Shown one piece after another: positions 53,129 through 62,696 of a DNA stretch of 64,000 bases; position 1 is the stretch's first letter, and the number at the start of each line of letters is the position of its first letter. The stretch is from positions 1,178,001 through 1,242,000 of the forward strand of contig JAPLFF010000007.1 of the NCBI GenBank assembly GCA_026390775.1. Reading direction: 5' to 3'. Origin of the DNA: Ignavibacteriales bacterium (GTDB taxonomy: Bacteria; Bacteroidota; Ignavibacteria; Ignavibacteriales; Melioribacteraceae). A program made the position numbers and the translations under genes. The notes under the pieces are model-generated. The model had not been told where the DNA came from and did no database searches. It saw only the letters and a list, made by a program, of their open reading frames with translations.

Positions 53129-55696
53129 TTATTCGTGATTTGGGAAGGTTACTCTGAATGTTGTCCCTTTTCCTTTAATGCTTGATACTTTAATCTCCGC
53201 CCCATTAAGCTCACAATATTTTTTTGCAAGGGCAAGACCAAGTCCATTCCCTTCAAAATTTCTTGTATATCCTTGTTCTTCTCGAGAGAATGGTGTAAAA
53301 AGCATTGGAAGATATTCTTCTGCAATTCCTATTCCGGTATCGGCAACATCAACATATAAATTGTTTCGCGGGTTGCGGTCGATTGTTATTTCAACTTTAC
53401 CTTTATGAGTGTATTTAAGAGCATTATCAATTAGATGATGAAAAATTTGATTGGTAGAATATTCATCCGCCTCAATTATTGTATTTACACCGGGATTATT
53501 GATATTGAAAACTATTTTTTTCTTTTCAGCAATCGGTTGGAAATTCTTGAACTGTTTCTGAATAATATCATGAAGAAGATCAAAATGTTTTGCGCGGTAG
53601 GAATATGATCCGGTTTGAAGCTCGGACATATTCAAGATTAATTCAACCGTACGCATTATTCTTTTGCCTTCTTCATTAATAACGTCGAAACCCTTTGCAA
53701 GCTCTTCATCAACCTTATCTTGAAGTTCGTCTTTCATCATTCCGGTAAAACTTAAGATAACATTAAGAGGTGTTCGAATTTCGTGAGACATCTGAGCTAG
53801 AAATTCAGATTTAAGACGATCTGATTGTTCTGCGTGCTCTTTTGCTTCTATCAACGCTTCTTCGGTAAGTTTTTTGTTGGTAATATCTTCTATTGTTCCT
53901 TCATAATAAAGATCGCGTCCGTCGTTATCTTTAACAGCTCGAGCGCTCTCGCGAATATAAATTACAGTTCCGTCTTTCTTTCTCCACTTGGATTCAAAAC
54001 CGAAAATTTTTCCGTTCTTTTCGATCTCGTTTTTAAAAATTTCTCGTGTTACAGGATCTGCATAAGTATTCTTTGCATTAAGATTCATAAATTCATCCAT
54101 AGAATCATAACCGGCAATTTTAATAAGCGTTGGATTTGCAAGTAAGATCTTACCTTTAGGTGTAGAACGATAAATTCCTATTGTAGCATTTTCATATAGT
54201 CCTCTAAATCTGAGTTCACTTTCTTTTAAGGATTCATCTGCTTTTTTACGCTCTGTTATATCCTGCTTGATTGCAATAAAATTTGTTATTTCTCCTCTGG
54301 GATTTTTAATTGGGGTTATTTGCATTTCTTCCCAATAATTGGTTCCGTCCTTTCTTTTATTTACAATTTCACCTCGCCATGTTTCGCCAACGTTTATCTT
54401 ACCCCACATATATGCATAATAATTATCATCATGAACACCGGATTTGAAGATGCTTGTTTTTTTGCCGAGGACTTCATTTACCGAATAACCGGTTAAACTA
54501 GTGAAGGCAGTATTAGCCCAGATTATCGTTCCGTCTTTATCGCAAATAACAATTCCATTCGCCGCTGCTTCAAGAGCATTGCTCTGAAGTGAAAGTTGTT
54601 CTTCAACTGTTTTCTGTTCCGTTATATCTGTTATGAATCCTTCAAGGGCCAAAAGTTCATCTTCTAAATCGGAGAAAATACCAACGCCCTGTTCCCAAAC
54701 CCATTTTTCGTAACCGACTGCGGTATTAATTCTATAAACAAGTTGATATGGTTTTTTCTCTTCAACCGCTTTATGAATTTGTTCAATCACTTTTTTGCGG
54801 TCTTCTTTGTGAATAAGTTCATCATAGTAGGAAATTATTTTATTTCCGATCAACTCTTCTTCTTTATAGCCCGTAATTTGAAAACATTTTGGACTTACAT
54901 AATCTAATTCCCATACTTGTCCTAATTTGCAGCGGTAAACCATTCCGGGCAGGTTTTGGACAAGAGTATTTAATTTTCGCTGACTTTCATTTAGAGCTTC
55001 TTGAACTTTTGTTGTTCGATGTGATTTTTTTTGAAGGTCAAGACTTGCACCCTCCAGTTTTTTTGTGTAAAGGTTACGTTGTCTTTCCGACCTATAAATA
55101 ATTATTATAGTAACTAAACAAAGGATCAAACTTAAGGAGGCAAGACCAAATTGGGTTATACGGAAGACTTTCACAAAGGAACCAAGAACATTTCTTACTT
55201 CTTTTTCAACTTTGTTGCTTTGGACTTCCACATTAGAATAAAGAGATTCCCACTCTTGATGAATATTAACTTTTGATTGTGTAGAATCTTTCGATGCAAC
55301 TTGACTTGATAGTCCGCGATAATTAAGCAATAGTGCTTGTAATTTTTGTACTTCCTCGGAAAGTGCAACCTTATCAATCGGGATTGAGATTATATTGAAA
55401 CGTTCTTTTTCTTCAAGCAAAGATCTCGCATTAAGTTCTGCGACATCAAGATATTCCATTGCTAGTCTAAAAGTTGCTGGCGTTTGGACTCCGGACTCTT
55501 TCAAAAATTCGGAACGAGCTTTAGCAACATTGCTTTTTATTTCCAGCGAAGAATCAAGAAGAGATGTGTAAATAAAATTTATTCTTAGACCGATAAATAA
55601 ACCGTAGATAACCGCGAGCGACATAAACAACCCTGCGGTTAATATCAAATAATATACCGTCCTATTTGAAGATGCTATTTTTTCTTTGTGGCCCAT
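53129..55696 (-). CDS. Membrane-bound multi-PAS sensor histidine kinase
   Basis: The 855-residue protein has TM1 (about 14-37), an extracytoplasmic helical domain (38-180), TM2 (about 180-202), a coiled coil, PAS1 (about 240-360), PAS2 (about 368-485), PAS3 (about 495-612), and HisKA with His638 in QMSHEIRTPL. The ATPase domain has N-box QIFHHLIDNALKY, then DTGIGI and GNGLGLALAKKY. PAS3 is similar to PAS2 of the soluble kinase at 19489 (ATIGIYRSTPKGKILLANP versus SPIGIYRTTPDGRILASNP). No response regulator is adjacent. Confidence 0.94.
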   Translation of the reverse strand: MGHKEKIASSNRTVYYLILTAGLFMSLAVIYGLFIGLRINFIYTSLLDSSLEIKSNVAKARSEFLKESGVQTPATFRLAMEYLDVAELNARSLLEEKERFNIISIPIDKVALSEEVQKLQALLLNYRGLSSQVASKDSTQSKVNIHQEWESLYSNVEVQSNKVEKEVRNVLGSFVKVFRITQFGLASLSLILCLVTIIIIYRSERQRNLYTKKLEGASLDLQKKSHRTTKVQEALNESQRKLNTLVQNLPGMVYRCKLGQVWELDYVSPKCFQITGYKEEELIGNKIISYYDELIHKEDRKKVIEQIHKAVEEKKPYQLVYRINTAVGYEKWVWEQGVGIFSDLEDELLALEGFITDITEQKTVEEQLSLQSNALEAAANGIVICDKDGTIIWANTAFTSLTGYSVNEVLGKKTSIFKSGVHDDNYYAYMWGKINVGETWRGEIVNKRKDGTNYWEEMQITPIKNPRGEITNFIAIKQDITERKKADESLKESELRFRGLYENATIGIYRSTPKGKILLANPTLIKIAGYDSMDEFMNLNAKNTYADPVTREIFKNEIEKNGKIFGFESKWRKKDGTVIYIRESARAVKDNDGRDLYYEGTIEDITNKKLTEEALIEAKEHAEQSDRLKSEFLAQMSHEIRTPLNVILSFTGMMKDELQDKVDEELAKGFDVINEEGKRIMRTVELILNMSELQTGSYSYRAKHFDLLHDIIQKQFKNFQPIAEKKKIVFNINNPGVNTIIEADEYSTNQIFHHLIDNALKYTHKGKVEITIDRNPRNNLYVDVADTGIGIAEEYLPMLFTPFSREEQGYTRNFEGNGLGLALAKKYCELNGAEIKVSSIKGKGTTFRVTFPNHE

Positions 55697-55736
55697 CGTT
55701 CAAAACATTTTTTAAAAATTATTTTTCCGCGACCAT

Positions 55737-57125
55737 TTATTTAATAAATACCCGATAACCCCATGGCTCAAGAGTTAATTGATATTGATTATTTAGTAAT
55801 TCAGAACTATTTGTAAAAAGATTTTTATAAGTGCCCTCAAGTTTTGAACTTGTTATTGTAACTTGTTTCTTCTCTTTAGACAGATTAAATATTGAAATTA
55901 CTTTGCTGTTATCCTGTTCTCTTATAAATGCAAAAACATTTCCGTCATTAACAGATAGCTTTTGCAGCTCGCTGCCCTCAGCGCCGTTCCATAAAGCTTT
56001 ATTTTCTTTTTTTGCATTAAAAAGTAACGTGTAATAATTACGCATTACACTGTCATCCCAATTTATTAAATCTTTTTCAAAAAAATTAAGACGTTTATTC
56101 AAACCTGCTTCCTGCCCGCTATAAACAAGAGGCATTCCGGGGACAAGACAGGTAAGAACGGCAAATGTTTCTGCAGCGTCTCCAAATCTTTCCCGGTCAG
56201 TACCATGCCATGAGTTTTCATCATGGTTAGAAGTAAAAACCATCCGGTAAGAATATGTCGGATATTCACTTTTTTCTTTCATAAAATATTCATAAAAATC
56301 GTTTGCGGATTTATTCCCCTTGGCACAATCAACGAACAAATCTTTTAACTGCCAATTGTATGTCATATCAAAAGCTTGATGAAGTTCGGGTAAATTTCCT
56401 TCAGCCAACATGAAGACGGGTTTTATAGCATCAAGCTGAGGGCGAACCCACTTCCAAAATTCAAGCGGAACCATTTCTGCAACATCACATCGGAATCCGT
56501 CTATGCCGCACTCTTCGATCCAGAACTTCATAGCATCACGCATGTAATTCCACAAATCTTTATTATCATAGTTTAGATCAATAACATCAGTCCAATCTGC
56601 TACGGGAGGGAAAAATTTTCCGTTTCGGTCTTTAGAAAAAAAATCGGGATGAGTTTTCGTCCAAACATTATCCCATGCCGTATGATTTGCAACCCAATCA
56701 ATTATAACATGCATTCCGAGATCATGAGCTTGTTTAACCACAGATTTAAAATCTTCAAGAGTGCCAAACTCCGGATTGACCGCTGTATAATCTTGAACAG
56801 AATAGTAGCTTCCTAAAGACCCCTTTCTATTTAATAGACCGATCGGATTGATCGGCATAAACCAAAGAATTCCCGTACCCATTTCTTTTAATTTAGGCAA
56901 GCTCGAAGAAAACGCTTTGAAAGTTCCTTCCGGTGTGTATTGCCTTACATTCACTTCATAAATAGTTGCGCTAACACTCCAAGAAGGATGTGTAACTATA
57001 TTTCCCTCTTTAAGATTTTGTGAGGTGATATTGCTGCTTAGACATTGTGTAAAAAGAGGGAGCGTAAACAACACAAAAACGAGAATAAACAATTTATCTT
57101 TACTAATAGAAAGACGTTCAAACAT
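55737..57125 (-). CDS. Secreted GH13 family alpha-amylase-like protein
   Basis: The 462-residue protein has a signal sequence with a possible lipobox (LFTQC, Cys28). A (beta/alpha)8 GH13 domain follows: ATIYEVNVRQYTPEGTF, HVIIDWVANHTAWDN (region I), GFRCDVAEMVP with the nucleophile Asp (region II), FMLAEGN with the acid Glu (region III) and FTSNHDENSW (region IV). A short C-terminal beta domain ends it. It cleaves or transfers alpha-glucans; the exact specificity is open. The kinase gene starts 40 bases after its stop on the same strand. Confidence 0.92.
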   Translation of the reverse strand: MFERLSISKDKLFILVFVLFTLPLFTQCLSSNITSQNLKEGNIVTHPSWSVSATIYEVNVRQYTPEGTFKAFSSSLPKLKEMGTGILWFMPINPIGLLNRKGSLGSYYSVQDYTAVNPEFGTLEDFKSVVKQAHDLGMHVIIDWVANHTAWDNVWTKTHPDFFSKDRNGKFFPPVADWTDVIDLNYDNKDLWNYMRDAMKFWIEECGIDGFRCDVAEMVPLEFWKWVRPQLDAIKPVFMLAEGNLPELHQAFDMTYNWQLKDLFVDCAKGNKSANDFYEYFMKEKSEYPTYSYRMVFTSNHDENSWHGTDRERFGDAAETFAVLTCLVPGMPLVYSGQEAGLNKRLNFFEKDLINWDDSVMRNYYTLLFNAKKENKALWNGAEGSELQKLSVNDGNVFAFIREQDNSKVISIFNLSKEKKQVTITSSKLEGTYKNLFTNSSELLNNQYQLTLEPWGYRVFIK

Positions 57126-57239
57126 TAATCTATCTCCTTAATAAGAGGTCAGGAAGCGTAAAACGAATTTACCAAAAATAAACGTTATATAAATTCATTT
57201 TTTGGTATTTTTATTTAACTAAATAATAACATTTTAGAA

Positions 57240-58379
57240 ATGAAAAAACCCTTAAACGACCCGACAGTTAAATTTTTTATAACTATTCTGGGATTGTTTA
57301 TAATCTTTTTTGTCCTTAAAGAATTACAGCACATTTTTATTCCGCTTGTAATTGCATATATCATGTTTTTCTTTTTCGAGCCGCTGAATAATTTCATCGA
57401 GTCTAAAAAAATACCTATACCCATTGTAATTTTTATTGATCTCTTTTTAACCGTATCTATGTTTTACGGTATATCGAAAGGTATTGTTGATAGGTTTGTT
57501 TCCTTCAGCGTAAAACTGCCGATGTACGAAGCGAAGCTTAATCATATTATAAGCACCTCGGCAAATTCACTTGGCTTAAAGAACAGACTGTTAACACATT
57601 TCGATATATCGAAGATTATTCAATCGGTAGATATTGGTGTTTTGGCAAGTGGAGTTTTTTCTTCAACTCTGACAATTGCCGCATCCATTCTACTGATTCT
57701 TTTCTTTTTTATATTTATTAATACCGGTCACAATAAAATTTTTGAAGCGATAAGAATGCGTTACGTTGAACGGGAAGTAAAATCATCGCTCAAACAAATG
57801 AAGAAAGAACTTAAGTCATCTAAAGAAAAAAATCCCGAAAGCACAAGAGAAGAAGCGATTGAAACACTTACAATTCAACGCGAATTAAAACTCCAGAAAA
57901 CATTTAAGGACATTACCGAACAAGTACAAAGATATATTGTTACAAAATTCTTGATAAGTTTATCAGTCGGTTTATTAGTAGGAATTATTTTGTGGTTGTT
58001 CAAAATTGAGTTCTTTATTATATGGGCGGCATTTGCCATTCTGCTTAACTTCATCCCTAATGTTGGTTCTGTCTTTGCGGTGATTATGCCTACACTTATG
58101 GCGCTTGTTCAATATGAATCATTCGGGTATGCCGCAGTAGTAGCGGCAGTATTAATTGTTGCACAGAACATAATCGGAAATATTATTGAACCTAAAATTT
58201 TCGGTGATCGATTGGGACTTAATCCGTTGGTAATTTTACTATCGTTATTACTTTGGGGCTACATCTGGGGAATTGTAGGAATGTTTTTAGCTGTTCCTTT
58301 AACTGCAATCGGGAAGATCATTCTATCAAACTCATCATCAAAGAATTTGAGATTTATTACCAATTTGATGAGCAACTAA
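57240..58379 (+). CDS. AI-2E family transporter (PurR-regulated permease PerM-like)
   Basis: The 379-residue membrane protein has about eight helices, with the family pattern FIPLVIAYIMFFFFEPLNNF early, FLISLSVGLLVGIILWLF and FIPNVGSVFAVIMPTLMALV in the middle, and EPKIFGDRLGLNPLVILLSLLLWGYIWG near the end. An unusual charged stretch of about 60 residues (SLKQMKKELKSSKEKNPEST and on) lies in the cytoplasmic middle loop. Family members export autoinducer-2 or act as Na+/H+ antiporters; the name does not prove AI-2 export. It is divergent from the amylase gene, with 114 bases between. Confidence 0.9.
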   Translation: MKKPLNDPTVKFFITILGLFIIFFVLKELQHIFIPLVIAYIMFFFFEPLNNFIESKKIPIPIVIFIDLFLTVSMFYGISKGIVDRFVSFSVKLPMYEAKLNHIISTSANSLGLKNRLLTHFDISKIIQSVDIGVLASGVFSSTLTIAASILLILFFFIFINTGHNKIFEAIRMRYVEREVKSSLKQMKKELKSSKEKNPESTREEAIETLTIQRELKLQKTFKDITEQVQRYIVTKFLISLSVGLLVGIILWLFKIEFFIIWAAFAILLNFIPNVGSVFAVIMPTLMALVQYESFGYAAVVAAVLIVAQNIIGNIIEPKIFGDRLGLNPLVILLSLLLWGYIWGIVGMFLAVPLTAIGKIILSNSSSKNLRFITNLMSN

Positions 58380-58469
58380 GACTATTCGTCTTTAGTCGTG
58401 TATATTTTTTTGCATCGATTTACTTAACTTAGAGCGTTAGCTTACAATAGATTATCAGCGGGGTGGTTT

Positions 58470-59540
58470 ATGGCACTCACAAAAATTATTTTCACAATTT
58501 TTATAATAACTTTATTATTTACCACAAAATCTTTTTCGCAAAGTTTTTATTCAATAGAAGGAAAAGTTACAGACGCCAAAACAAATGAACCGTTGGCAGT
58601 TGTTAGTGTTTATTTATCTCAAACAACAATCGGTACTTTAACAGATAAAAACGGTAATTACAAAATCAACAAAGTTTCTCCAGGTAAATACACGCTAGTA
58701 ATTTCCCAGATTGGATATGAACCTTTTCTTCAAATAATAGAGATTAAGCCCGAAACAAATACTCAACGAAATTTCTTACTTAAAAGTAAACCTATCGAAA
58801 TGCACGCGATTGACATTGTCGAACAATCGGACGAATACGCCGCTTATCTAAAAGAACAAAAAGATTACCGGGAAATCTTTAAGAAATATTTTCTTGGGCT
58901 AACTGATTTTAGTAAAGAGTGTGCTATTGAAAATATTGAAGACATTGTTTTCACAAAGAGAAATGATCTGTATATCGAGGCAAAATGTTCAAAACCAATA
59001 ATGGTTATAAACAAAGCACTCGGTTTTAAAATTGAATGTGAATTGATCCATTTTCAGTATAACGAACAAAAGGAGGGGTCTATCTTTTATGAATTTTATC
59101 CAAAATTTTCTGACCTTGATCCCGAAAATGATAACCAGATAAAACAATGGGAACAAAACAGAAAATCTGCATACCAAAGTTCGCTTAGAAGATTCTTGTT
59201 GGCCGTTATCAATTCTGGGACTTATGTGAATGGATACATACTCGAAATTTCAAGAGGGAATCTAGTTTATAATAAGATTGAATCCGGCACGTACTTTAAG
59301 AAAACAAACATTGTACAATATGATAGTACATCTGGATTAAACTATCTCAAGTTTGATGGATATTTAATGATTAGAAATTCTACAACAGAAGAGCAATCAG
59401 AAATATTTTTACCTTACAGAACAGCATATATAGGTTCCGATGGTTACCCTGTTGATACTATGTCCGTACTGGTTTTTGATACATTTGCTCGTCAAGGAGT
59501 AGCCAATTTATTGCCAATTGATTTGCAGATGACAGAGTGA
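58470..59540 (+). CDS. Secreted protein with carboxypeptidase-regulatory-like domain
   Basis: The 356-residue protein has a signal peptide (1-23, ending SFSQ). A beta-sandwich domain (about 27-115) begins EGKVTDAKTNEPLAVVSVYL, with GTLTDKNGNYKI and PGKYTLVISQIGYEPF, the CarboxypepD_reg pattern also seen in TonB receptors. Residues 120-356 form an uncharacterised domain (KDYREIFKKYFLGLTDFSKE, LGFKIECELIHFQY). No barrel or plug follows, so it is a periplasmic or surface protein and not a receptor. The ATG follows GCGGGGTGG. Function unknown. Confidence 0.8.
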   Translation: MALTKIIFTIFIITLLFTTKSFSQSFYSIEGKVTDAKTNEPLAVVSVYLSQTTIGTLTDKNGNYKINKVSPGKYTLVISQIGYEPFLQIIEIKPETNTQRNFLLKSKPIEMHAIDIVEQSDEYAAYLKEQKDYREIFKKYFLGLTDFSKECAIENIEDIVFTKRNDLYIEAKCSKPIMVINKALGFKIECELIHFQYNEQKEGSIFYEFYPKFSDLDPENDNQIKQWEQNRKSAYQSSLRRFLLAVINSGTYVNGYILEISRGNLVYNKIESGTYFKKTNIVQYDSTSGLNYLKFDGYLMIRNSTTEEQSEIFLPYRTAYIGSDGYPVDTMSVLVFDTFARQGVANLLPIDLQMTE

Positions 59541-59686
59541 AATATATCGTTCTAATTATTTAATCATTTTTGGCTAAGTAATAATTCCCCCTCTCTTTTG
59601 CTAATGCTTACTCATCTCTTTTTTGTTATATTTATCTCAAGTGAAAAAATAATTTATTAATAAATAAAAGAAGTAGAAGAACAGTT

Positions 59687-60092
59687 AATGATTCGTGTTG
59701 AGCAGTTGCCCCCGATTATTTTCGGGGGAGGAAAGTCCGAACTCCGCAGAACGAAGTGCCGGGTAACTCCCGGGGTGCTGATTTATTCGGTACACGGAAA
59801 GTGCCACAGAAAAAATACTTCCTGTTGATGGCGGGTTACGCCCACCTTCGGCAGGTAAAGGTGAAAAGGCAGGGTAAGAGCCTACCGCTTCAATAGTAAT
59901 ATTGAAGGCAGGGCAAACCCCACTTGGTGCAAGGTCAAGCAGAAGGTTTCCCGAGTTTTTCTCGGGACAAGGTTGTTCGCCTTGAACTCCTTCGGGTAGA
60001 CCGCTGGATCCCGAAAGTAATTTCGGGACAAGATAAATGACTGCTGCCCGGCTTTACCGGGAACAGAATTCGGCTTATAGACACGAATCATT
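59687..60092 (+). ncRNA. rnpB: RNase P RNA (bacterial type A)
   Basis: All the universal elements are present in order: GAGGAAAGTCCGAACTCC near 59731, the GGCAGGGTAAGAGCCTACCG region, CAAACCCCACTTGGTGCAAG, ATAAATGACTGC and the 3' ACAGAATTCGGCTTATAG. The P1 helix closes the molecule: AATGATTCGTGT at 59687-59698 pairs perfectly with ACACGAATCATT at 60081-60092. It is the catalytic part of the enzyme that trims tRNA 5' ends. The RecJ start codon lies 27 bases beyond P1 with no terminator between. Confidence 0.97.
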
Positions 60093-60118
60093 TGGTGTTC
60101 TCCTTCACGGAAGACGCC

Positions 60119-61849
60119 ATGCAAACAAAAAGCTGGAAGGTGAAAGAAGCGTCGGATGATAAATCCGCTCTTGCTCTTTCAGATAGTCTAAATGTCTCAA
60201 GTATAATTGCTCATCTGCTGCTGCTGCGCGGCATAACAAATTTCTTCGAAGCAAAAACTTTTTTCCGTCCTTCGCTTGAATCTCTTCGCGATCCTTTTTT
60301 AATGAATGGAATGCAGGAAGCCACGCAACGCGTTATTAAAGCTCTAACTACAAACGAAAAAATTTGTGTTTACGGAGATTACGATGTTGACGGAACATGC
60401 TCTGCTGCATTGATGTATTTATTCCTAAAAGAACTCGGCGCGAAGGTTGAAACATATATTCCTAACCGCATCACCGAAGGATATGGCGTTTCAATTACCA
60501 GCATAGATATTTTAAAAGAGCGCGGAATAAATCTTCTTATCACTGTTGATTGCGGAATAACCGCCGTTGAAGAAATTGCCCACGCAAAAAAACTCGGCAT
60601 AGAAACAATCGTTTGCGATCATCATAAGCCGAAAGATATTTTACCGGATGCATACGCCGTACTCGACCCTATCAAACCCGGGTGCACATATCCTTTCAAA
60701 CATTTATCTGGTGCAGGCGTTGCATTTAAACTCGCAGTTGCTGTGGGCGAAAGAATCGGCAAGAAAGACTTGGCGTTAAAATATCTTGATCTTGTTGCTC
60801 TTGCCGGTGCCGCAGATATTGTTCCGTTGATAGATGAAAACAGAATTCTTGTTAAAGAAGGGATTGATCTAATAAACACAAATCCGCGACCGGGAATATT
60901 GGCATTGATAAAAGGTGCTAGAATGGAACCGGGAAATTTGAGCGCGGGACAAATTGTTTTCACTATTGCACCACGTATTAATGCTGTAGGAAGATTGGGC
61001 GATGCGATCCGTGCAGTAGATCTTTTTACAACCGATAGTCCTAAAAAAGCTTTGGAGCTTGCACAAGTTCTGGAAGATGAAAATATTGAACGACGCAAAA
61101 TTGATGAAATGACTTTCTCTCATGCAATGCAGCTTGTTGATTCCGAGATAGATTTTGATGCTAACCTGGGAATTGTTTTGCATTATGAAGATTGGCACCC
61201 GGGTGTAATCGGAATTGTTGCTTCACGCCTTGTTGAAAAATTTCATCGCCCGGCAGTTATGTTAACAACAATTGACGGCGTTGCAAAAGGTTCTGCGAGA
61301 AGCGTTCCGGGATTTAATATTTATGAAGCACTTCAGAATTGCGATGATCTGTTGTTACAATTCGGAGGGCATGAAGCAGCAGCCGGTCTTGCCGTTGAAT
61401 TAGAAAAGCTTGATGAGTTCAAACTAAGATTTAATGCAGTGTTAAGACAAAGCATGACTTCAGAAAATATTATTCACGAAATTAATATTGATGCTAAACT
61501 TTCTTTTTCCGAAATATCTCCTAAATTTCTTAGAGTCTTGGATCAGTTTGCACCTTTTGGACCAGGTAATATGCGTCCGGTATTTTTAAGCGAAAATGTT
61601 AGTCTGGTTTATCAGCCAAGAATAGTCGGATCGAATCATATAGTAACAAGTTTGAAACAGAACGGGAACGACAAAGTTTTCGATGCAATTGGATTCAACC
61701 TTGGTGCGTTCGCTACTCATATTGATAAAGAAAAGAATTTGGTTGATATTGTATATACGATAGAATCAGTTCAAAAGGACGGAAAAACTTATCCGCAAAT
61801 TCGTCTGAAAGATATTCATGTTAAAGAAATTAATTTTGCAGAAAAATAG
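60119..61849 (+). CDS. recJ: Single-stranded-DNA exonuclease RecJ
   Basis: The product is 576 residues from the ATG at 60119 (GGAAGA upstream; the frame is open nine codons earlier into rnpB). DHH domain motifs: VYGDYDVDGTCSAALM (motif I), TVDCGITAVEE (II), VCDHHKPKD (III), LDLVALAGAADIVPL (IV). The DHHA1 domain contains GGHEAAAGLAV, and an OB-fold domain ends the protein. It degrades single-stranded DNA 5' to 3' in repair and recombination. It lies directly downstream of rnpB, then a yebC homologue follows after 25 bases. Confidence 0.96.
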   Translation: MQTKSWKVKEASDDKSALALSDSLNVSSIIAHLLLLRGITNFFEAKTFFRPSLESLRDPFLMNGMQEATQRVIKALTTNEKICVYGDYDVDGTCSAALMYLFLKELGAKVETYIPNRITEGYGVSITSIDILKERGINLLITVDCGITAVEEIAHAKKLGIETIVCDHHKPKDILPDAYAVLDPIKPGCTYPFKHLSGAGVAFKLAVAVGERIGKKDLALKYLDLVALAGAADIVPLIDENRILVKEGIDLINTNPRPGILALIKGARMEPGNLSAGQIVFTIAPRINAVGRLGDAIRAVDLFTTDSPKKALELAQVLEDENIERRKIDEMTFSHAMQLVDSEIDFDANLGIVLHYEDWHPGVIGIVASRLVEKFHRPAVMLTTIDGVAKGSARSVPGFNIYEALQNCDDLLLQFGGHEAAAGLAVELEKLDEFKLRFNAVLRQSMTSENIIHEINIDAKLSFSEISPKFLRVLDQFAPFGPGNMRPVFLSENVSLVYQPRIVGSNHIVTSLKQNGNDKVFDAIGFNLGAFATHIDKEKNLVDIVYTIESVQKDGKTYPQIRLKDIHVKEINFAEK

Positions 61850-61874
61850 TAACTAATAATAGACGGATAATTTT

Positions 61875-62600
61875 ATGTCAGGCCATTCTAAATGGGCAAC
61901 AATTAAAAGAAAGAAAGGCGCTCTAGATGCAAAACGAGGAAAAATATTTACAAGATTAATTAGAGAAATTACTATTGCAGCAAGACAGGGCGGAGGAGAT
62001 CCGGACGGAAACCCCAGATTACGTCTTGCAATTGATAATGCAAAAGCCGCCAACATGCCCGCAGATAATATTGAACGTGCAATAAAAAAAGCCACCGGTG
62101 AACTTGAAGGTTCACAAATCTCTGAATTAATCTATGAAGGATATGGACCCGGCGGTGTAGCTATTATTGTGGAAGTTGCAACAGATAATAAAAATAGAAC
62201 CGTTGCGGAGATTCGTCACATCTTTAGTAGAGGAAACGGTAATCTGGGCGAGACCGGATCTGTTGCGTGGATGTTTGAGAGAAAGGGAATTATAACAATC
62301 AAGCGCGATAGCAAATCAGAAGATGAAATGATGGAAATAATTCTTGATGCCGGAGCAGACGATCTTAGTACGGAGGAAGATTTTTTTGAAGTAACAACTG
62401 CTCTCGAAAAATTTGAGCATGTTAGAAAGATTTTGATTGATAAAAAGTTAACCATAGAAAATGCCGCGCTGCATTGGACCGCAAAGAATTTAACTCCAGT
62501 TAAAGGAGACGATGCTGAAAAGTTAATGAAATTGATCGAGGCAATTGAAGAAAGCGATGATCTTCAAAATGTTTTTACAAATGCTGATTTTATAGAATGA
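61875..62600 (+). CDS. yebC: YebC/PmpR family DNA-binding protein
   Basis: The 241-residue protein begins MSGHSKWATIKRKKGALDAK, the invariant start of the family, and has ARQGGGDPDGNPRLRLAIDNA, ATDNKNRTVAEIRHIFSRGNG and GNLGETGSVAWMFERKG. Members act as transcription regulators or, more recently, as ribosome-associated factors that relieve stalling. As in many bacteria it stands just upstream of ruvC. Confidence 0.96.
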   Translation: MSGHSKWATIKRKKGALDAKRGKIFTRLIREITIAARQGGGDPDGNPRLRLAIDNAKAANMPADNIERAIKKATGELEGSQISELIYEGYGPGGVAIIVEVATDNKNRTVAEIRHIFSRGNGNLGETGSVAWMFERKGIITIKRDSKSEDEMMEIILDAGADDLSTEEDFFEVTTALEKFEHVRKILIDKKLTIENAALHWTAKNLTPVKGDDAEKLMKLIEAIEESDDLQNVFTNADFIE

Positions 62601-62606
62601 CCTTAG

Positions 62607-62692
62607 GTCATTCCGAACAAACGAGCGGCTGCGAGTTTGATGAGGAATCTCCATAAAGAAGAGCTTGAGATCCCTCGCTTCGCTCAGGATAA
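62607..62692. repeat. Interspersed palindromic repeat, TGTCATTCTGA family, copy 3
   Basis: GTCATTCCGAACAAACGAG at one end faces CTCGCTTCGCTCAGGATAAC at the other, an imperfect inverted repeat. It fills the yebC-ruvC gap and ends four bases before the ruvC start codon, so its AGGA would have to serve as the ruvC ribosome binding site. Confidence 0.6.
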
Positions 62693-62696
62693 CTAA

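Noticed and set aside
57240-58379. Quorum-sensing role for the AI-2E family transporter
   Set aside because: No luxS or Lsr gene is nearby; the family name is broader than AI-2 export.
59882-60124. Minus-strand 80-residue frame
   Set aside because: Lies antisense within the RNase P RNA, whose structure explains the sequence.
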